A DNA stretch of 64,000 bases from the NCBI GenBank assembly GCA_947646735.1, contig CANTFK010000994.1, forward strand, positions 868,001-932,000, read 5' to 3'. The DNA comes from Peronospora farinosa. Its lineage: Eukaryota > Oomycota > Peronosporomycetes > Peronosporales > Peronosporaceae. The translations under genes and the position numbers were made by a program. The notes under the pieces are model-generated. The model was not told the origin of the DNA. It searched no databases and worked only from the letters and a program-made list of their open reading frames with translations. Positions 1-9,675 of the stretch are shown here, piece after piece. Within the stretch, counting starts at the first letter, position 1; every line of letters begins with the position of its first letter.

Positions 1-1075
1 CTTCTGTCTGCGTTCTCCTTTTGTTTGTCTACTGCCTTTTCCAATGCATCACGCACATAACGCGTGATATCTTGTCGTAATAGCAGAAATTCGGTTACTG
101 CAGCCGAACTTACAGGCGAAGTATTTTCTTCGGAGGCAAAATTAGCAACGGGAGATGCGATGGAATGCATCGCGTCAGAAGTTGATATGCCGTTTGTTAC
201 AAAATTACCAGCATTACTTGCATCGACAGCAACCTTGACTTTGTCGTAATCAATCACCCAAGAGATTCGGTGCAATTCCCCCTACCAAGCTTTGTGAAAG
301 TGTGTTCTGAAGATGAGAGAGAATAAAGCGCCGGAACGCGAGGATGCCTCGCGTTGTTAACGAAAAAGGGTGTCAACTCGGTTGACGCATGGACAGCATT
401 GCTGATTGCAGACTCTGCAAGTGGAAGAAACGAAATCCATGACGAACCAGATGTTGCATAACTGCGCAAGACATCTTCGAGCACTCTGTTCACACGCTCC
501 GTTTGCCCATTTATATCTGGATGGGCCTCCGTAAACATAAGCAACCACGGCCTGATAGATGAAATAATATAGCCCAGAAAGCCGAAGTGAAACGCTGGTC
601 ACGGTCCGAAACAATAAATTCTAGCAAGCCGTGATGCCTGAAGATAAGATCAATGAAAACCTTTTTGTCGTCTCCGCCGTAGTTAGCGGATACCGGAGCA
701 AAATGCACCATTTTGCTGAATCGATCCACTAGGACCAATACGCCTGTGCGTTGCTGTTCATCCGGTGGAAGTCCAACGATAAATCCATGCTGACCGAGCG
801 CCAGGCTTCCGTAGCAATCGGAAGCGGACGCAATGGGGCTTGTGAAGGCGGCGAGGACTTCACACACTGACAAGTTTCACAGAAGCGCACCCATTTCTGA
901 ATGTACTTGTACAATCGCGGCCAGAAAAAAACGCGAGATATAGACGCAAACGTCTTTTCGCGACCCAGATGCCCGCTAGCTGGGCTGTCGTGAAAATTTA
1001 TGAACCGATCGGGCTCGAAGGTCGTCATCGGCAGAGATGACGACACGCGGTGAATTTAAGACGCTTATCGTGTAC
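1..1075 (-). mobile_element. Ty3/gypsy LTR retrotransposon pol remnant (integrase part), frame-broken
   Basis: Minus-strand translation in several frames gives integrase pieces in the expected order. At 729-1046 lies the zinc-binding HHCC part (HDSPASGHLGREKT, then CETC) followed by the start of the catalytic core. At 511-873 the core continues (VDRFSKMVHF, then a FIVSDRD aspartate motif). At 254-544 is the segment with DINGQTERVNRVLEDVLRSY, which carries the core glutamate region. The frame then changes again and 1-250 reads as the basic region after the integrase core (LRQDITRYVRDALEKA). At least three frame breaks make it non-functional. The element runs off the left edge. No LTR was delimited. 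Confidence 0.85.
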
Positions 1076-1304
1076 GTCAGCAACAGTCCGTCAAGTGCGT
1101 AGCGTTTAAAGTTATCGCGTGTTGATTAAGTCAACTTCGCGAGTGATTCATCGCTAGGGTTCCTGAGATAATTGATGACTCCCGCATTGAAAAAATCGTT
1201 CGCTAGTATTCAGTGATATGAGTTCGGATCGACAGCACACATGCCATTGTGGTGAAGTGCTTTTCGAAATGTGGAGAACCCAGGGGCAAGTTGGATTGAA
1301 ATGA

Positions 1305-1400
1305 CAAGAGACCGCGCATCAGGGAGAAGGGATCCCGCACCAGATAGAAGGGACCGGAGAGAAAGGGGCCTCGGAGTGAGGCGACCGTTGGCTGACAATG
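1305..1400 (-). repeat. Degenerate GGTCCCT-type repeat array, minus orientation
   Basis: Read on the minus strand this stretch has repeated CCGGTCCCTT / GGGATCCCTT / GCGGTCTCTT words of the same kind as the plus-strand array at 1488-1715. About four degenerate units can be seen. It is probably part of the repeat-derived block at the window edge. Confidence 0.4.
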
Positions 1401-1487
1401 TAAAGGACCAAGAAAGGAGAGATCGTTACCAGGGTACTGGTTAAATAATACCGCAAGGAGTCGACTACGATCCCCTCATTTTTAGAC

Positions 1488-1715
1488 CTGAGTCTCTAAT
1501 TGGTACGCCTGGTCTCTCGTCGGACGACTTCGGTCCCTCTTCGGTATACCCGGTCTCTCTTCGACAGACCTGGTCCCTCTTCGAGACATGGGTTCCTCAT
1601 CAATAGACCTGGGTTCATCATAGGAATACCCCAGTCCTTCATCTCGAGACCCGGTCCCTCATCGCGAAACCCAGTCCCTCATTGGTGGAACTGAGTCCCT
1701 CATCAGTCCCTCGAG
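1488..1715 (+). repeat. Degenerate tandem repeat, ~20-bp unit, about 11 copies
   Basis: The units follow the pattern CC(T/C)GGTCCCTC(T/A)TCG plus 4-8 variable bases, for example CCTGGTCCCTCTTCGAGACA, CCCGGTCCCTCATCGCGAAA and CCCAGTCCCTCATTGGTGGA. Spacing varies from about 18 to 22 bp and units differ at 10-30% of positions. The repeat reads open in one frame (1500-1694), but only because the unit is stop-poor. It is not considered a gene. Confidence 0.75.
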
Positions 1716-1823
1716 GTTCAGCCACTTCTGACCAGTCAACACAAGGATCATAGCAGTCGACTCAAGGAATCAGAGCTTCAGGCAAGGATAGAGTAAATGT
1801 AACGGGGCGAGCCTGCTACATAA

Positions 1824-1850
1824 TATTGACACTTATATGAAGTGTCAATA
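1824..1850. repeat. Perfect 11-bp hairpin (5-nt loop)
   Basis: TATTGACACTT at 1824-1834 pairs with AAGTGTCAATA at 1840-1850, with loop ATATG between. It is the first of a series of perfect short inverted repeats up to 2582, in AT-rich non-coding DNA. Confidence 0.8.
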
Positions 1851-1942
1851 AAAATATTATTATAACTAATAATAGCTGATAATATTACCTTTTCATATAA
1901 TATTGTTCTCACATTTCCTTGAAGTTGGAGATGCCCTCTAAT

Positions 1943-1970
1943 TGGTTGATATGGGCCATCATATCAACCA
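1943..1970. repeat. Perfect 11-bp hairpin (6-nt loop)
   Basis: TGGTTGATATG at 1943-1953 pairs with CATATCAACCA at 1960-1970 around loop GGCCAT. It belongs to the hairpin cluster at 1.8-2.6 kb. Confidence 0.8.
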
Positions 1971-2119
1971 CCGCGCTGACCAATGACCGATGGACGGGCG
2001 CAATGAGTGGAGGGCAAGTTGTCAACATACATAGTTGTAGTTTAATATAGTTAACATAGGTTATAACAGATTAGTTTTATTAGACACTTAACTATATAAA
2101 TTACAGTTTTTTTTCCTTC

Positions 2120-2246
2120 TCAACTAAGCGTTTGTTTAGTTGATTCCCTTCCTCTGCTCACGTGTACGTGAGGTAATTGAGGCACCTGCTTTCACTGTAA
2201 TCAGTGAAAGTAGACTATACTGTAATCAGTATAGTCGGAGGGTGCC
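2120..2246. repeat. Hairpin cluster with predicted three-way junction
   Basis: Four perfect stems lie end to end. TCAACTAA/TTAGTTGA spans 2120-2143 and CTCACG/CGTGAG spans 2157-2172 (loop TGTA). CTTTCACT/AGTGAAAG spans 2189-2210 and GACTATACT/AGTATAGTC spans 2213-2236. The last two have the same 6-nt loop, GTAATC. They are enclosed by GGCACC (2181-2186) and GGTGCC (2241-2246), so the segment can fold as a two-armed cruciform on a closing stem. No coding potential is seen. It may be a retroelement LTR or another structured mobile element end. Confidence 0.75.
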
Positions 2247-2359
2247 CTATTACAGTAAAGGAGTTTAAAGGATAAGACTTAAGTAAATGCTACTCAACAT
2301 TGCAATCTACTTGGCAAGTCTTCGTCGCGCTGTAAAGGAACTCGAGTCTGGCCACACGC

Positions 2360-2560
2360 CTGTTCCGGGAAAGGGATATATCTTCCCCCTCGCTGAAGAC
2401 AGTCGTATGGTTAGAATCAAGTGCGAGCTGAACCCCACGTGGCACGACTTCGTCGTCCTTAGGACCTTGCTCTAAGCTACTCACCTGTTCCGGTGGGTAC
2501 ATATTTTGCCCCCCCGTTGAAGACAGTTGTAGCGAAGCTCGAGTGCGAATAGAGCTCCAG
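2360..2560 (+). repeat. Imperfect direct duplication, ~125-bp period
   Basis: The words CCTGTTCCGG, then ATAT..TT, then CCCCC..CG.TGAAGACAGT and later GTGCGA occur at about 2358-2430 and again at about 2483-2552. The copies differ by substitutions and small indels. Neither copy is coding. The block looks repeat-derived (LTR-like) and ends at a hairpin at 2552-2582. Confidence 0.5.
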
Positions 2561-2582
2561 GATATATTTGTCCTGTGAGCTC
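2552..2582. repeat. 11-bp hairpin with one bulged base
   Basis: GAGCTC-CAGGA at 2552-2562 pairs with TCCTG-(T)-GAGCTC at 2571-2582 around an 8-nt loop. This is the last member of the hairpin series before the 5'-nucleotidase gene. Confidence 0.7.
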
Positions 2583-2677
2583 GTTCACAGTGAGTGATTT
2601 GGAGTCTTTATCATAACATTATTAAGACAGCATAATTTTTCTATATATTTTTTATTTATTAAAATAAAAAACCCTTT

Positions 2678-3918
2678 ATGACTCCTTTGTTTTACTGTAT
2701 GATTTGGAATAAAATGACTTGGCATCGGTCTCACTCCAGGATCTTAACTCTCTGTACAGCTACAGGTGGTTCTCTTCTCGCTTCCTGCTCTAGTACAAAT
2801 TGCTCGGATTCCGACACCTCTGCTTTGGGACCTTCTATTCACGCGCATTCCTATAGTGATGGTTACAAACGTCGTGCCCCTCGAATGATAATCGCAGACC
2901 CTGGTACGAAGATCAAAGCGATGCGATATTTATTTTTATACTTAGTAAGACTAGGACTAATACATTTAATACCTTCTATAAATATTTCTTTCCAGATGCA
3001 TTTGCTCACAAGATAAAAAAGTTTGTTAAGGACGGACCAGACCATCTCTTGGTGATCACCGATTTTGATCGGACGTTGACGCCATACTACAAGCAACGGA
3101 ATGATTCTAAGGCCCCATTAGAGCAAGAAAATAGCAGCCATGGACTGCTTATGACCAGCAGTGTGTTGCACCCACAAGTACGTGTTGGAGAGCAAGAGCT
3201 TTTTGCAAAATTTTACCCTGTGGAGATGTCTCTGTCACTTTCAAATGAGGAGAAGCTACCGTTTATGGAGCAATGGTGGAACAGTGCGCATGCGTTGCTT
3301 GTTAAGTACAAGCTGACACGTGAGCAGGTGAAAGAAGCAGTTTCTCTAGGATCGTTCAGTTTTCGTCAGGGCTTTCACTCCTTGTTGAAGCTACTGCACG
3401 ACGAGCATGTACCGATACTTATCTTCTCGGCTGGACTCTACGATGTCATCCACGCTGTATTGGAGCAAGAGTTTGCTATTGCGTGCAAGCATAACGGAAG
3501 TACAGAAAAGGCTGGAAGTGGTGCCAACCGAGTTTTCACTCCTAGCAACGTGCACGTGGTTTCAAACATGATGCGCTTCGATGCCGATGGAATCATTGAA
3601 GGCTTTTATGGGGAGATTATTCACTCGCTAAACAAAACTGCGCGTGTACTTCTTGACTCGCCATTCTGGAAGGATTGTCAGATGGAGAAGCGGCGCAATG
3701 TGCTGCTGATGGGAGATTCGCGAGGCGATGTACACATGGCCGAAGGGTTGATTGCGGACGAAATTATCCGCGTTGGATTCCTTAACGTGCATGTGGACGA
3801 AGCGTTGGACGAGTACCTCGAGCTTTATGATGTAGTATTTACCCACGACGTGAGTCTTGTCCCCGTGCAAATGTTGATCGAGCAGATAGCGACGGCGTCA
3901 AAGGGTTGCAAGAGTTGA
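2678..3918 (+). CDS. Cytosolic 5'-nucleotidase III (NT5C3/UMPH-1 type)
   Basis: HAD-superfamily pyrimidine 5'-nucleotidase, which hydrolyses UMP/CMP-type monophosphates. Motif I is DFDRTLT (nucleophile aspartate), motif II FSAGLYDV, and motif III is LMGDSRGD followed by MAEG; HPQV...FYPVE and SNEEKLPFMEQWW are family-typical. Two exons are predicted: 2678-2903 and 2996-3918, with a 92-nt intron (2904-2995). The join is phase-consistent and gives DPDAFAHKIKKF, matching the helix that precedes motif I in the family. The true start is uncertain. ATG 2678 adds about 69 residues rich in Ser, Arg and Cys, which could be an organelle presequence; an internal ATG at 2885 would give a cytosolic form. 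The open frame that begins at GTG 3049 lacks the first helix and is not the real start. Confidence 0.88.
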
Positions 3919-4265
3919 TAGGAAGCTAACAGGTCATTTTGTTGCATGTGGTAAGCTACGATATACATTACTTTGTAGCCATTGTGTTGGTAGCTATTAA
4001 AGCAAGAGATATACCTACTAATTACCCAAAATCCACCTTATCCTTGCATCCGTCCTGCATAAAATAAGCTTAAATATGGTTGTAAAATATATAAATATTC
4101 ACAATCTCTATGTTAATTCATCATGTGCACCACTCGATTTTCATATTTTAGTAATAAAAAATTCCCAATCAATTAGGACCGCTTTAAGCGCCTCTGCCTC
4201 TAACGGTAGACCTAAAAAAAGCCGCCTCTCCACTCAATACGACGTTATTTCATTACATTTTTTCC
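3919..4265. other. Intergenic region, 347 bp
   Basis: AT-rich 3' flank of the nucleotidase and promoter of the chromodomain gene. The short open frame here (4076-4312) overlaps the start of the next gene and has no recognisable content. No RNA gene or repeat was seen. Confidence 0.6.
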
Positions 4266-6050
4266 ATGACGGACGATACGTCAATGCGCTCGAAACAGCT
4301 CGAGCTCTTTGACAAAATGCACGTGGGTATGGACCACGTGCTGTCGAAACTGTTACAGGACGCGCCACCTCTTCCCGACTCGTTAAAGCTCCAGACTGAG
4401 ACACAGTCGCTCAGTTCCACGTGGTTGCAAGTGACCGAGACGTTTGAAAAGCGGAAATTGATGTTACAACGTCGTAGAGAGAAGGAAAAAAGCAAGAACA
4501 AAGATAAAAAACGAGAAGAAGATTTAATTTCAATGAAAAAGAAGAAGGAAAAAATAAAGGAGAAGATAAAGGAGAAGGATGTGCAAAAGAGTGCTGTCCC
4601 AAAAAAGATGAAGAATCATAGCTTGTATGATTCGTTACGGAATATAAAAAGCTCTTCCAGTGATAAAATGGACACGAAAAGTGTCGAGAAGAAGAAAATG
4701 ACGATCGTGACGACGTCACCTCTTCCTCAGAAATTGGAGACAGTTGTTGCAGTTGGGAAGGATAAGGGGACGCTAAATGCACATGAGAAATCGATATTGA
4801 AGAAGCTGAGAAAATTGCCATTGTGTGGAAATGTCGTGCACGATACTAACAAGTTTAGGGCTATGATCAAGTGGATGGAGTTAGACAAGGGTGACAATGC
4901 AGCCATGTCAACTGAATTGACCAAGTTACTGGAAAAACTGCAGCTTAAAACTGCATTGGAAAAGAAACACAAGCCTAAGCTGAGTCGGAAACGCTCGTTG
5001 GAGACGGTGGGTGATACTTCGCAGATGCAGGAGAAAAAGAGCAAACCAAAAGATTCGACTGGAGATCGAGAACGGAGGCCTAAACAGTCAAGGCCGTCTG
5101 TGGATGAATCTGAAGGGGTCTGTAAATCGGAAAGAGAAAAAGAGAAAGAATCTAGTGAGGGATCATCTGAATCAGACGAAGCAGAGTTCGTACCAGAGCT
5201 GCATTATAATCCTCCATCTCCTGCAAAGCCTCATAAGAGTGAAGAGGTGCAGCCACTGAAACGGCAAAAGCAGCAGATGGTAGAAGAAGTAAAAGAAAAG
5301 AAGACTGCTATTCAGATGACATCCAAGGAGCAGTTAGCTGCAGTTGTGGCGAAGATCCGAGCAGATGAAGCGGCCTCTGTAAACGAAACCAAGTATTTTT
5401 CTTACGAGGAGAAGGAACAACAGCTTGTTAAGCTAGGAGCTTCTCCCAAGTCTGCAATCGTTGTGGATGATACTGAGAAAGAGGGAGACAAAGAGGAGGA
5501 AGCACAGGACGAAGAAGCACAAGATAAGGAAGAGGCCAGTTTTGGAAGAATAGAGGAGGAATCCACGCAGTCACTGGAACACGATTCGTCCACTGACGAA
5601 GACAGTGGCGTCTTTGATTTAAATGAAGAGGATGTCTTTGTTGTGGAGGCTATATTATGCGTCAAGGAAGGACGGGTATTGATGTCGGCAGGAGGATTGC
5701 GGCGCCACAAAGAATCAGATTTGTACCTAGTCAAGTGGGAAGGCTACGATGAACTGACATGGGAGCCGGACGAGAACATCCCACGACGACTTATTGATAT
5801 GTTTCGTGGGCGTGAACGCGCCAAACGAGCGTGCCAGTATCAGATTAAAGTCGCTCACGAGCGCAGGGAGGTGAACAACTTGACCACACAAGCGAGAGAG
5901 ATCATTTACATGATTCAATGGATCAACCAGGACTTGCCTATGTGGGAGGCACGCGCCACGCTTCCGATTAAAACGCAGGTGTGGTTGGACAAAGTTTTAG
6001 GTGCTGCCCCGGCCAAGAAACGCCGCGACACAAAAGCTGCAATCTGTTGA
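4266..6050 (+). CDS. Chromodomain protein with long charged N-terminal region
   Basis: A 594-residue single-exon nuclear protein. A chromodomain lies at about residues 454-510: DVFVVEAIL, then LYLVKWEGYDELTWEPDENI, which includes the aromatic-cage positions expected for methyl-lysine binding. A second, weaker chromo-like fold follows at about 525-580 (YQIKVAHER... IIYMIQWINQDLPMWEARATLP), with a basic end (AKKRR). Residues 60-150 and 215-400 are Lys/Glu-rich and probably disordered. A compact helical segment sits at about 160-220 (AHEKSILKKLRKLPLCG...FRAMIKWMEL). The tandem arrangement suggests a heterochromatin reader, with the second module in the place of a chromoshadow domain. ATG 4266 is the first in-frame start. 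Confidence 0.8.
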   Translation: MTDDTSMRSKQLELFDKMHVGMDHVLSKLLQDAPPLPDSLKLQTETQSLSSTWLQVTETFEKRKLMLQRRREKEKSKNKDKKREEDLISMKKKKEKIKEKIKEKDVQKSAVPKKMKNHSLYDSLRNIKSSSSDKMDTKSVEKKKMTIVTTSPLPQKLETVVAVGKDKGTLNAHEKSILKKLRKLPLCGNVVHDTNKFRAMIKWMELDKGDNAAMSTELTKLLEKLQLKTALEKKHKPKLSRKRSLETVGDTSQMQEKKSKPKDSTGDRERRPKQSRPSVDESEGVCKSEREKEKESSEGSSESDEAEFVPELHYNPPSPAKPHKSEEVQPLKRQKQQMVEEVKEKKTAIQMTSKEQLAAVVAKIRADEAASVNETKYFSYEEKEQQLVKLGASPKSAIVVDDTEKEGDKEEEAQDEEAQDKEEASFGRIEEESTQSLEHDSSTDEDSGVFDLNEEDVFVVEAILCVKEGRVLMSAGGLRRHKESDLYLVKWEGYDELTWEPDENIPRRLIDMFRGRERAKRACQYQIKVAHERREVNNLTTQAREIIYMIQWINQDLPMWEARATLPIKTQVWLDKVLGAAPAKKRRDTKAAIC

Positions 6051-6220
6051 CTAGCTGGAAATCTTGGTGTACCATAAAGTGGGGTAAGAATCACATATCG
6101 AAGAATGAATCAACGTCACCGTCAGTAAATGACGCCACGCTTTGGAAACAATGGCATGGCTGTTATTCCTTGGTTCATGGATTTGCTTTTTTCCATCCGC
6201 CATAACCTGTTCATTTCTTT

Positions 6221-7184
6221 TTATACGATACGGTCCAGTTCCGTAGCGTACGCGAGCGTCTCACCAACTAATCTCAACGAAGGAATATCCGAAGCGCCCA
6301 ACGATTTCTCCGGTGCCTTGAACCACACTCGACCTTCGCGCACAGTCCACTCTGTCTTCTCTTCCTGAATGTAGGCACCAAGTTCAGCAGCCGAGTCAAA
6401 GATGAGCATCTTTTGAGCGTCGGCCAACGTGAGACATTGATAAGCTACTTCAGCACAGTCAGCAATGTTCTCACGAACGGTCTGCAGCAGTTGCGATAGA
6501 AAAAAAGGAAAGTACGGATTGGGTACGTTAGTGCGTGCCTCTAGCACTTTGTTGTACGTGCCTTCCATCAAATACTGCTCCAGCTTGACAGCAAAGGCAA
6601 TATTTGGATCTTGGCGACTCTGTTCAGGCAGCAGCTCCAACTCATTGTGGAATTCCGCCATGCGATTCTCCACAAGCAGCTGCAGCAGCCTTGTGCCCAG
6701 AATCGGGTAGTGCAGTGGCGATAGTGGTAGTCCACAACTGTAATAGACTTTAAGCTGGATCATATTGCGCTCAAAAGCAGTCATATCTTCTTGCAAAATG
6801 CTCAGCAACGTCGCGCTTTCCAGTACGTGGCCTACAAAAAAGACGAGAAAAGAAGCAATAGGACGTTAATCGTGACTTAAAAGACTCAAAAGCTTTGAGA
6901 GACACACGTACGTGCAACCTCCAGCTCCATTTTAGCTGTAGGAGAGTCGATTCCGCATGGAGGAAGCGCTGGGAGTGTCGTAAGTGCCATCTACACCATG
7001 AAAAAGCATGGAGTTTCTGACGTTATGGCGATGGAATATTGAGGTTATTTAAAGTGGAATACATGAGTATTATACGTACTTTCAATTGTACAAGCACTTT
7101 TGTCGCTTCGACGACATTATTATCGTCAATAGCAGTACGCAAGACATGCGCTTCCTTGTCCAGAGCCTCGAGATTCATCGACAT
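6221..7184 (-). CDS. RPN12: 26S proteasome lid subunit Rpn12 (PSMD8)
   Basis: Non-ATPase subunit of the 19S regulatory particle lid. Three exons are predicted from splice sites and phase: 7184-7080 (35 codons), 6990-6912 and 6831-6221, with introns of 89 and 80 nt, giving 264 residues, normal for the family. Family signatures are ELEVARHVLE across the second junction, FERNMIQLKVYY, NRMAEFHNELE, KLEQYLMEGTYNKV, and a C-terminal winged-helix part ending ELDRIV. The long open frame alone would start at TTG 6808 and lose the first 69 residues. It is divergent from the amino-acid transporter (170 bp between starts). Rpn7 and PAAF1 in this window serve the same particle. Confidence 0.93.
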
Positions 7185-7354
7185 GGTTCTTAATTCGTTT
7201 TTAGTAGGGAGGAAGGATCGCCTGGATGTAAAATGTTGGTGGAATGTTACTTGTAAAGATACAGCCTTAGTGGTCTATAAATAAATGAAAATAAACCAAT
7301 CAGAATGCGACAAGCACGAGTGTTTATCGCGAGCAGACACCGTCACTACGTAAT

Positions 7355-9072
7355 ATGGCTACGCTCCAGGAGCCTAATCTCCAAGCTATTGACTTGACTC
7401 GCCTGTCTGATACTAGCTCTACTATCTCGAATTCTAGTGTGTGTTTGGGAGAGAGGGACGATAACATCGATAGTTCGATATCCTAAGCAGCTTGATAGTC
7501 CTGCATTGCATGAACACGCAGAAGCTACTTTACATCTGACCTCGTAGGTGAATTCGATTGTATACTTATACAAGTGCAAATAGAGGGAACAAAAGGAAAC
7601 CGAATGGATTACTGACTGCTGACGTAATCATTCTTGATATTTTTGTGTATAGTGACGTGAAGATATTTATCAACACGTGCATTGCTTTCTTGGGTTCAGG
7701 AGTATTAGGTCTTCCGTATGCATTTCGACAGTGCGGTATTTTGGTACTGACTTGCAATAACGACTTGTCAGCATTTCAATAATAATATTATTGTCTTTGT
7801 TCTATTGCTAATAATAATATTAATTGTTTTGTAGACGGGGCTACTGACGTTAATGGGTGTAGCTGGAGTTACAACCTATGCTATGATGCTCGTGGTGCAG
7901 TGCAAATACAAACTCAAGCAACAAGGAAAAAATGTCACAAGTTATGGAGAAATTGGGTACTTTGCAATGGGTTCTGCTGGCTCAGTGATTGTAAATACGG
8001 CACTTGTAATCTCTCAAATGGGATTCTGCATTGCATGTAGGTATTTGAATACTATCGGTGCATCAAGACAAGTGCTAACTTCTTTTTCTTTCTTACTTAT
8101 TTTTTTTGCTGGTGGTTTGTTTTTAATGTAGATTTGATTTTCATTGCTTCCAATGTTAATCAGTTCTTGAATGTGTCAAAGCAGCTGATTGTGTTGGTGT
8201 GTGTGCCACCACTTGTTGGATTATCACTGCTAAAACACATGCGAGAGTTGGCTTATGTGGCATTATTTGCTGACTTTATGTGCATCTTTGGACTTTTGGT
8301 CGTGCTTAACATTGATCTGACTTACATGGAGTATGATCACGACGATATTGAAGTTATAGGCGTCGTGTCTGCAATACCTTTTTTCTTTGGAGTGGCCAAC
8401 TACTGCTTCGAAGGAGTGGGAATGGTGCTATCGTTGGAAAACTCGATGCGGAACAAAAGAAATTTTACGCCTATTCTTGTCAGCACGGTTGTGATCATTT
8501 CGTCACTGTATGCTACGTTTGGAATCTGTGGATACCTTGCTTTCGGCAACGAAACCAACGCTGTCATTACCCTCAACTTTGATGGCGGCGGCAGTTTGGC
8601 CATTCTTGTCAAAGTTTCTCTGTGTTTGGGCCTCTTCTTTACGTACCCAGTGATGCTGTTTCCAGTCTTTGAGGTTTTGCAACCTATGATGGTACGCGGC
8701 CAAAGGCTTGAAAGCCCGCAGCCTAGTCAAACGAAAGGTATAATTTTGCGCGTGGGTATCGTGTTGGTCACTGCGGTTATCGCGGCTGGAATTCCAGGTA
8801 CAAAAGGTGCTGTCAGTTTGTTGTGAATTATCTCGTTGAGCCTAACGTTGTGTTTCCTGACAGATTTTGGTTGGTTTATTTCGTTCGTTGGCTCAACATG
8901 CTGCTCGTTGCTGGCCTTCATCTTGCCAGCATTCTTTCACTTATGCCTATTTCGTGATGAGCCGCCGACGTGCACAAATCGACTGCGGCAGTTTTTTCTG
9001 TGTGCAATGATGGTTTTAGGGTTTGTCATGCTTTGTGCCGGAGGTTTTGAGGTAATCGACAAGGTACTCTAG
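7355..9072 (+). CDS. Amino-acid/auxin permease family transporter (SLC36-like)
   Basis: Multi-pass proton-coupled amino-acid transporter of the AAAP family. TM1 carries INTCIAFLGSGVLGLPYAF, the diagnostic motif. Predicted exons: 7653-7743, 7835-8036, 8132-8797 and 8864-9072, with introns 7744-7834, 8037-8131 and 8798-8863; all joins keep phase. Upstream, an exon ending at 7543 (donor GTAGGT, intron 7544-7652) joins in phase to give HLTSDVKIF. The extreme 5' part is uncertain: ATG 7355 is the best start, but reaching the 7543 exon needs a frame change. A 38-nt GT-AG intron inside about 7430-7480 would provide it, but that is short for this genome. About ten membrane segments are visible. The substrate cannot be told from sequence. 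Confidence 0.85.
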
Positions 9073-9675
9073 GTGGCGCCGCTGAGTTTGAAGGCGAGAT
9101 TACAGTTTTACTAGAAGTTATTTGTCAGAAGTTGCACACTCACATGATGAATCATGTGCTTGATGCCAATAGCACTTGATGTGCTGTATGATAATTTGAT
9201 ATCTTGCTCGTTGCCACGCAAGATCATCTATCTCGAGATCTATCTTGAGTAATATCGAGAGAGTCATAGATAGATCCATGATGGCCGTAGTTGACATTGT
9301 GGAAAAGAATCTCGTCACTGATATGATCCAAGCGCAAGACTTTAATGGTCATAGATCGACAGTTTGTCGAGTGATTGCTGAAGATGACACGTGATGTTGC
9401 GCTTGAGAGTAAGTCATACTCTTCTTAAAAAAATTTCGTTGATGTTAGCCAAGATGTTGAGCATTTCAATGTGCTACGTGGCTTCATGCAGCATCATCAA
9501 GTCGATCATTTAACTTAAGCACTCGTCTCGAGGAGACGCTGTTATCAGTAAGATACTGGGTAAAATGACGATAACATCGACCAGCACTTGATATCAATAA
9601 CTACTGACTTTGGAACCGGCTGCAACGGTGCAGGATCATCCTTCATACGTCAACATTAAGCTGCTAATCACAAAC
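9073..9675. other. Intergenic region between convergent genes, 603 bp
   Basis: It lies between the 3' ends of the transporter (plus) and the TatB-like gene (minus). Several short ATC/GAT-rich imperfect palindromes around 9210-9300 (GAGATCTATCTTGAG and similar) are the only structure. No supported gene was found. Confidence 0.6.

Noticed and set aside
1488..1715. Regularly spaced short repeats that might be taken for a CRISPR array
   Set aside because: Units are degenerate, about 20 bp, directly adjacent without unique spacers, and the host is eukaryotic.
4411..4821. Ser-rich open frame antisense to the chromodomain gene
   Set aside because: It mirrors the Lys/Glu-rich codons of the real gene.
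6221..6808. Rpn12 as a 195-residue single-exon protein
   Set aside because: It would start at TTG and lack the N-terminal third; two upstream exons restore the normal family length.
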